Positions 14,574 through 18,638 of a DNA stretch of 18,638 nt are shown here, piece by piece (position 1 is the stretch's first letter; every line of letters begins with the position of its first letter). The DNA comes from Anaerolineales bacterium (GTDB lineage: Bacteria > Chloroflexota > Anaerolineae > Anaerolineales > Villigracilaceae). The translations under genes were made by a program, and so were the position numbers. The notes below the pieces were generated by a model. The model worked only from the letters and a program-made list of their open reading frames with translations. It ran no database searches and was not told the DNA's origin. The stretch spans positions 1 to 18,638 of the forward strand of contig JAOZOM010000009.1 of assembly GCA_029933275.1 (NCBI GenBank), written 5' to 3'.

Positions 14574-14912
14574 TTATTTAACAACCTCTAAAAACTGGTT
14601 AATCGTATCCCGTAACATCGCTTCGGGCAATACCCCAACTTGACGATGAATCACCTTCCCATTTGCGATAAATAGCATCGTGGGGATACCCTGAACGCCA
14701 TATTTTTGTGCCCACTGCGGATCATCATCGGTATTTACTTTAGCAACCAGTATTTTTCCGGTCAACTCTTTTGCTAGTTTTTTTAATACAGGCGCAACCA
14801 TGCGGCAAGGCGCACACCATGGAGCCCAGAAATCAACAATTACAGGCAATGCAGATTGCAACACCGCTTTTTTAAAAGCGGCATCGGTGACATGGATAGG
14901 TGCATCAATCAT
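14574..14912 (-). CDS. Thioredoxin (WCAPC active site)
   Basis: This 112-aa cytoplasmic thiol-disulfide oxidoreductase has the thioredoxin fold throughout. The active site is WAPWCAPC with C33 and C36, where most thioredoxins have WCGPC. The cis-proline loop is GIPTMLF, followed by the conserved glycine in VGVLPEAML. ATG 14912 is chosen because GGAG precedes it by 6 nt. An in-frame TTG at 14924 would overlap that ribosome site. It lies 14 bp after the OsmC-like gene on the same strand, so the two share a promoter and probably a redox role. The non-standard active site makes me leave the trxA symbol off. Confidence 0.94.
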   Translation of the reverse strand: MIDAPIHVTDAAFKKAVLQSALPVIVDFWAPWCAPCRMVAPVLKKLAKELTGKILVAKVNTDDDPQWAQKYGVQGIPTMLFIANGKVIHRQVGVLPEAMLRDTINQFLEVVK

Positions 14913-14926
14913 AAACTTCTCCAAAG

Positions 14927-15343
14927 TTACTTTGCGCTTTGTTCCGGCGCAAGAATTTGATACTCAGAGTGAATTCTAGCTGTTGATTTTAGCATAGCAC
15001 TAACAGAACAATATTTATCCTCCGAGAGTTGTATTGCCTGTTCAATATCCTTCCTTTTAATATCCTCTCCCCAAATAAAATAACGCACATGTACATCTGT
15101 ATAAACTTTGGGATGTGTCTCGGCTCGCAAACCGCTCACCTCAACGCGCAAATCGTTAAAATTAACACGCTTTTTCTCTAATATATTCACAACATCCACG
15201 CCGCTACATCCAGCCAGTGCGGCTAAAACCATTTGCATCGGGCGAATTCCTTCCCCGCCCAACTGCGCCCTTCCGCCGCTTTCGTTCTCAGCGAGAAAAG
15301 CATTTTCCCCTTGCCAAGTGGCTTTTATATTCGTCCTTGCCAT
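14927..15343 (-). CDS. OsmC/Ohr-family protein
   Basis: This 138-aa protein belongs to the OsmC family of thiol peroxidases, which reduce organic hydroperoxides. The two reactive cysteines are C46 in LAGCSGVDV and C112 in EDKYCSVSAML, and both family motifs are intact. The MARTNIKATWQGENAF start and the GGEGIRPMQMVLAAL segment fit the YhfA/OsmC-like branch more than Ohr. ATG 15343 is chosen for the AGAGG ribosome site about 9 nt upstream. An earlier in-frame TTG at 15373 has no such site. It is divergent from ftsY and is the first gene of a two-gene unit with thioredoxin, which could supply reducing equivalents. Confidence 0.92.
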   Translation of the reverse strand: MARTNIKATWQGENAFLAENESGGRAQLGGEGIRPMQMVLAALAGCSGVDVVNILEKKRVNFNDLRVEVSGLRAETHPKVYTDVHVRYFIWGEDIKRKDIEQAIQLSEDKYCSVSAMLKSTARIHSEYQILAPEQSAK

Positions 15344-15376
15344 AAAAAATACCTCTAAAACCTTCAGATTCAAGGC

Positions 15377-15385
15377 AGTATAACA
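15377..15385 (-). promoter_or_regulatory. Extended -10 promoter for the OsmC-thioredoxin unit
   Basis: The minus strand reads TGTTATACT, an extended -10 with one mismatch. It predicts a transcript start near 15370 and a leader of about 27 nt that holds the AGAGG ribosome site. It is the left arm of an inverted repeat whose right arm is the ftsY -10. Confidence 0.65.
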
Positions 15386-15395
15386 TAAACGCTCA

Positions 15396-15404
15396 TGTTA
15401 TAAT
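15396..15404 (+). promoter_or_regulatory. Extended -10 promoter for ftsY
   Basis: TGTTATAAT contains a perfect TATAAT (15399-15404) with the upstream TG. The ATG of ftsY starts only 9 nt after the hexamer, so the expected transcript start (15411-15412) is at or 1-2 nt before the start codon. No -35 is evident. Confidence 0.75.
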
Positions 15405-15412
15405 CCCCCGCT

Positions 15413-16327
15413 ATGACAGATACTTTTTCTCGCTGGCGAGATGGACTCGCCAAGACCAGCAAATCCGCTTTTGGACGCGTAGCCAGCCTTTTGGGTGCTA
15501 CAGAGATCACCGCAGAAACTTGGGATGATTTGGAAGCTCTGCTCATCCAAGCGGATTTGGGGATCGCGATCGCAACCGACATCATCGAAACCCTCCGAGG
15601 GTACACGCGTGATTTAGGCTTGCTTCGCTCCGATGAGCTTAAAGATGCCCTTCAAGCCGAACTCCGCTCCCGCCTCGATGAAGTCGGGGAGGTTACTCTA
15701 GCCGAATCTCCGCCCAGTGTGATTTTGCTGGTGGGAGTTAATGGCTCTGGTAAAACCACTTCCGCAGCGAAGTTGGGGGCGCGTTTTTTGTCTCAGGGCA
15801 AAAAGGTGATTTTCGGAGCCGCGGATACCTTTCGTGCCGCGGCGGTTGAGCAGCTCCAAGTTTGGGGGCAGAGATTGCAGATTGACGTTATCTCAGGTCA
15901 ACCTGAGAGCGATCCGGGGGCGGTGGCGTATAACACGGTTCAAGCCGGAATCGCGCGTGGGGCAGATATCATCCTAATAGATACCGCCGGTCGCCTTCAC
16001 ACGCGTTTTAATCTGATGCAGGAGCTAGAGAAAGTTGAGCGTGTGGTCGGGAAAGCTCTCCCCGGCGCACCCCACGCCGTCTGGCTGGTGATGGATACAA
16101 CGACCGGGCAGAATGCGCTCCAGCAGGCGCGTGCTTTTAAGGAATCTGTTGGTGTGACCGGTGTTATTTTGACTAAATTGGATTCTTCGGCGCGTGGCGG
16201 GATGGTTTTTGCCATTCGTCAGGAACTTGGTTTGCCAATCCTTTTTGCGGGTTTGGGTGAAAGAACCGAAGATTTAGAGATTTTCGACCCCGATGCTTTT
16301 ATCGAGGGGATTTTAGCGGCTTTTTAG
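15413..16327 (+). CDS. ftsY: Signal recognition particle receptor FtsY
   Basis: This 304-aa SRP GTPase docks ribosome-SRP complexes at the membrane. The N domain covers about 1-95 and the G domain 100-304. The motifs are G1 GVNGSGKTT (108-116), DTFRAAA (138-144), G3 DTAGR (190-194), G4 TKLD (254-257) and the closing GLGERTEDLEIFD (280-292). The acidic A domain of E. coli FtsY is absent, as in many bacteria, and the N-terminal FSRWRDGLAKTSKSAFG would be the membrane-binding helix. No Shine-Dalgarno sequence precedes the ATG, and the -10 box is 9 nt upstream, which predicts leaderless initiation. prfB follows after 23 bp. Confidence 0.97.
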   Translation: MTDTFSRWRDGLAKTSKSAFGRVASLLGATEITAETWDDLEALLIQADLGIAIATDIIETLRGYTRDLGLLRSDELKDALQAELRSRLDEVGEVTLAESPPSVILLVGVNGSGKTTSAAKLGARFLSQGKKVIFGAADTFRAAAVEQLQVWGQRLQIDVISGQPESDPGAVAYNTVQAGIARGADIILIDTAGRLHTRFNLMQELEKVERVVGKALPGAPHAVWLVMDTTTGQNALQQARAFKESVGVTGVILTKLDSSARGGMVFAIRQELGLPILFAGLGERTEDLEIFDPDAFIEGILAAF

Positions 16328-16350
16328 CGAAATTTTACGGAGTTTTTACC

Positions 16351-17440
16351 ATGCAAGAAATTTTAGAGCGATTAAAAAAAGCAGAAAAATTGAGTTTACA
16401 GCTTATGGAGCGTCTTTGACTTAGTTGCAAAGGAAGAAGAACTAAAAAAGCTACAAAAAGAGACTGAAGCTGCTACATTTTGGAATAATTCCAACCATGC
16501 GCGGCGGGTAATGAAGAAGGTTAATTTATTGCAAGGGGAAACTGAATCGTGGCGAGGCTTTTCGCGACAACTTCATGATTTGCTTGAACTCGCAGAAATG
16601 GAAGATGAGAGTATTTTAGGGGAATTGGAGAGCGAAGTTGATGCGCTAGAAAAAGATTTAGATGAGCGTGCTTTTCGAGCGATGCTTTCCGGGAAATATG
16701 ATACAGAAGATGCTTTGCTCGCGATTCATGCTGGCGCGGGCGGAACGGATTCGCAAGATTGGGCGGCGATGCTCCAGCGGATGTACCTTCGTTGGGCAGA
16801 GCGGCGCGGTTTTAATGTTGAAATTTTGGATTTTACGCCCGGTGAAGAGGCGGGAATCAAAAGTACGACGCTCGCAATTTCCGGAGATTATGCTTATGGC
16901 TATTTGCGCTCCGAAAAAGGGACTCATCGCCTTGTGCGGATTTCGCCATTTGACTCGGCGAATCGCCGACATACATCCTTTGCTTTAGTCGAAATTTTGC
17001 CCCAAATTAATGATGATAATAGCGGTATTGTGATTAACCCAAAAGATTTGCGTGTGGATGTTTATAAATCATCCGGTGCAGGCGGGCAAAGCGTGCAGAA
17101 AAACTCAACCGCGGTGCGAATGACGCACCTCCCAACTGGGATTGTGGTTACATGTCAAAATGAACGCTCTCAACTTCAGAATCGAGAAAATGCACTGAAA
17201 GTTTTGCGAGCGCGTTTACTTGAGTTAAAAGCCGCTGAGCAAAAAGAAGAACTGGATGATTTGCGCGGCGAATACACCAAAGCAGAGTGGGGTAGCCAAA
17301 TCCGTTCTTATGTTTTGCATCCCTATCAAATGGTCAAAGATCATCGAAGCGACTTTGAAATGGGGAATACTCAAGCGGTTTTAGACGGCGACTTGGATGC
17401 TTTGATGGAAGCCTATTTGAAGATGGCTTCGAGGAAGTAG
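16351..17440 (+). CDS. prfB: Peptide chain release factor 2, programmed +1 frameshift
   Basis: RF2 terminates translation at UGA and UAA. The zero-frame ORF begins at ATG 16351 (GGAG upstream) and stops after 22 codons at TGA 16417-16419. A +1 shift at CTT TGA C continues with Asp-Leu-Val and gives a 362-aa protein, close to the 365 aa of E. coli RF2. The stop-codon recognition motif is SPF (198-200) and the catalytic GGQ is 244-246, both in the expected places. The shift site is autoregulatory: low RF2 slows termination at the internal UGA and favours the shift. Calling the gene from the first ATG of the second frame (16511) would lose about 53 residues. It lies downstream of ftsY and upstream of a strong terminator. 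Confidence 0.97.
16407..16420 (+). promoter_or_regulatory. prfB programmed +1 frameshift site
   Basis: The sequence is GGAG (16407-16410), CGT, CTT, TGA, C. The Shine-Dalgarno-like GGAG is 3 nt before the CTT slip codon, the same spacing as in E. coli (AGGGGG-TAT-CTT-TGA-C). The P-site tRNA-Leu slips from CTT to TTT/TTG-register pairing, and the ribosome continues at GAC. Confidence 0.93.
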
Positions 17441-17462
17441 TTTGTCCGTAGATTGTTAAAAC

Positions 17463-17491
17463 AAAAAAGCCCTCATAACGAGGGCTTTTTA
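17463..17491. terminator. Bidirectional terminator between prfB and the S1-domain gene
   Basis: The stem AAAAAGCCCTC (17464-17474) pairs with GAGGGCTTTTT (17480-17490) around a 5-nt loop. A-rich and T-rich flanks give U tracts on both strands. It lies 22 bp after the prfB stop and 21 bp beyond the convergent S1 gene stop. Confidence 0.92.
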
Positions 17492-17511
17492 TTTTATCAG
17501 GGGGGAAATTT

Positions 17512-18279
17512 CTACTTACGTTGTTCTAGGGTGCGGGAGAGAAGTTCTTCTTGTATTTCGTTGCTTTCAGGTTTCTTTTCTGCTTTTGCTTTCGATTTCT
17601 TGGATGAATCGGCTCGGTCTAAAGCTGCTTGCCACGCCATTTCCATTGCGGTATGTTGCGGCACTTTAGGTTCGTCATTGAATTCAGCCATCATTGCGGC
17701 AACGCTTCTCCCGCTACGTTTTTTACCACCACGTCCGCCGCGTTTTGGTTTATTTGCGCTTTCTGCGGGTTCGGGGAGGGTTGCTTTCATACTCAAGCGG
17801 ATTTGTTTCTTGCGGCGATTGACTTCAAGAATCATCACGTCTACTTCATCGCCAACTTTGACGATTTGTGAAGGATTCTTGATATAACCATGTGCGATTT
17901 CACTAACATGCACCAAACCAGGGCGTTCTGCACCAATATCAACGAATGCGCCATAAGTTTCCAGTCGTTCGACTTTACCCTTAATGGTCATTTCTGGTTT
18001 CATTTCACGCCATTCTAAAGCCAAAGGTTCAATCATTGTCAATTCAATGCGATCCTTTTTAGCGCGACGTACCCACATTTCTACTTCTTGCCCGATTTGA
18101 ACAGCATCTTCCACTTTGGTTAGATGCTCTTTCTGTAATTGAGAGATATGAATTACACCAGGGAGTTGTTTGGGTCCAAGATCAACAATTGCGCCACCAA
18201 TAGTGATTTTGGTAATCGTTCCTTTTATTTTTGTTTTTGGTTCCAACGCGTTGGCTTGCGTTTTCTCATTTTCAGCCAT
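17512..18279 (-). CDS. S1 RNA-binding domain protein (two S1 repeats)
   Basis: This 255-aa protein has two S1 OB-fold domains, about residues 14-82 (VIHISQL) and 96-165 (GKVERLETYGAFVDIGAERPGLVHVSEI, ending QIRLSMK). The second is the closer match to the consensus. A basic, Arg/Gly-rich segment (178-191, RGGRGGKK) and a charged, Lys/Glu-rich tail follow. The arrangement resembles a shortened ribosomal protein S1 or an S1-like RNA-binding factor rather than a full six-domain S1, so I leave the symbol off. The ribosome site AAAAGGAG and a near-consensus promoter support strong expression, as expected for a translation-associated protein. Confidence 0.93.
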   Translation of the reverse strand: MAENEKTQANALEPKTKIKGTITKITIGGAIVDLGPKQLPGVIHISQLQKEHLTKVEDAVQIGQEVEMWVRRAKKDRIELTMIEPLALEWREMKPEMTIKGKVERLETYGAFVDIGAERPGLVHVSEIAHGYIKNPSQIVKVGDEVDVMILEVNRRKKQIRLSMKATLPEPAESANKPKRGGRGGKKRSGRSVAAMMAEFNDEPKVPQHTAMEMAWQAALDRADSSKKSKAKAEKKPESNEIQEELLSRTLEQRK

Positions 18280-18322
18280 AAGCCTACTCCTTTTCCTCTA
18301 TCTATAAGTTTACCGACCCGTG

Positions 18323-18350
18323 ATTATACTCGCTTTTCGAATAGCGTCAA
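18323..18350 (-). promoter_or_regulatory. Near-consensus sigma-70 type promoter for the S1-domain gene
   Basis: On the minus strand, TTGACG (18350-18345) and TATAAT (18328-18323) are separated by 16 bp. Transcription would start near 18316 and leave a leader of about 37 nt containing the AAAAGGAG ribosome site. It is the strongest two-box promoter in the window. Confidence 0.88.
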
Positions 18351-18435
18351 CGAAAAAAGAAAGGCAATCTTGGGCTTTAAGGAGAGAGGTTCTTTTATTT
18401 GCATATCTGTTAGCTTTATCTTATCTGGTAGAGCC

Positions 18436-18627
18436 GCACTTAACCGTGGAATCCCAAAAGAACCGCCAAGACGCAGAGAGAGCCAAGTTTTTTAAGATTT
18501 ACGACCAATAAAAATGACATTTTATCCCTGTTGTGCACGTTTTAGTTGATGCCCTCTTTATTTTTCTTGTTTTTTCTCCAAAAACTCCGCGTCTTGGCGG
18601 TTAAAATACTTTTTCACGGTTAAGTGC
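18436..18627. repeat. Nested palindromic intergenic element 3 (about 190 bp)
   Basis: The outer arms GCACTTAACCGTG (18436-18448) and CACGGTTAAGTGC (18615-18627) are perfect 13-bp inverted repeats. The inner arms AACCGCCAAGACGC (18461-18474) and GCGTCTTGGCGGTT (18589-18602) are perfect 14-bp repeats. The A/T-rich centre has no credible gene. It fills most of the 359-bp end region (18280-18638); the rest is the S1 promoter and a stretch (18351-18435) in which I see nothing. The foldback form suggests a MITE-like or REP-like element, but I see no clear target duplication before the window ends. Confidence 0.75.
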
Positions 18628-18638
18628 CGTGATACCTC

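Overview
This 18.6 kb window looks like chromosomal DNA from a member of the Chloroflexota, most likely class Anaerolineae. That is inferred from several things together: lipoproteins with long Pro/Thr-rich linkers, a DUF3048 lipoprotein, a set of small uncharacterised genes beside housekeeping genes, strong extended -10 promoters, and short 8-bp-periodic intergenic palindromes. No taxonomic marker was compared, so the class-level call is tentative. There is no sign of a phage, plasmid, insertion sequence or CRISPR array. Most of the window is ordinary housekeeping DNA.

Layout. 1-4000 (+): tRNA-Arg(TCT), a small heat-shock protein, Lon protease, a single-domain response regulator translationally coupled to lon, and a GNAT acetyltransferase. 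4000-5400 (+): a palindromic intergenic element, a MogA/MoaB-type molybdenum cofactor gene, then efp as a one-gene unit with its own extended -10 promoter and terminator. 5400-9020 (+): a tightly packed five-gene run of mostly unknown function (Cys-rich protein, HAD-DinB fusion, four-Cys protein, TPR membrane protein, rhomboid protease). 9026-10654 (-): a DUF3048 lipoprotein that meets the rhomboid gene head-on with 4 bp between them. It is itself split by an SdrD_B-like domain.

10733-12873 (+): xseA-xseB (exonuclease VII), a YuiD-type divergent PAP2 membrane protein and a small helical protein, ending in an 18-bp perfect bidirectional terminator. 12942-14259 (-): two similar lipoproteins in tandem. 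14384-14448: a second palindromic element. 14574-15343 (-): an OsmC-like protein and a thioredoxin with a WCAPC active site. These are divergent from ftsY (+), and the two -10 boxes form an inverted repeat. ftsY is followed by prfB, which has the classic +1 programmed frameshift. An S1-domain RNA-binding protein (-) converges on prfB across a shared terminator. The window ends in a third, larger nested palindromic element.

The items most worth a second look are the 5.4-9.0 kb unknown operon with its HAD-DinB fusion, the DUF3048/SdrD_B nested architecture, the arginine at the tip of EF-P, the predicted leaderless ftsY transcript within a symmetric divergent promoter, and the family of three foldback elements. 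I do not see a clearly new multi-gene system beyond these.
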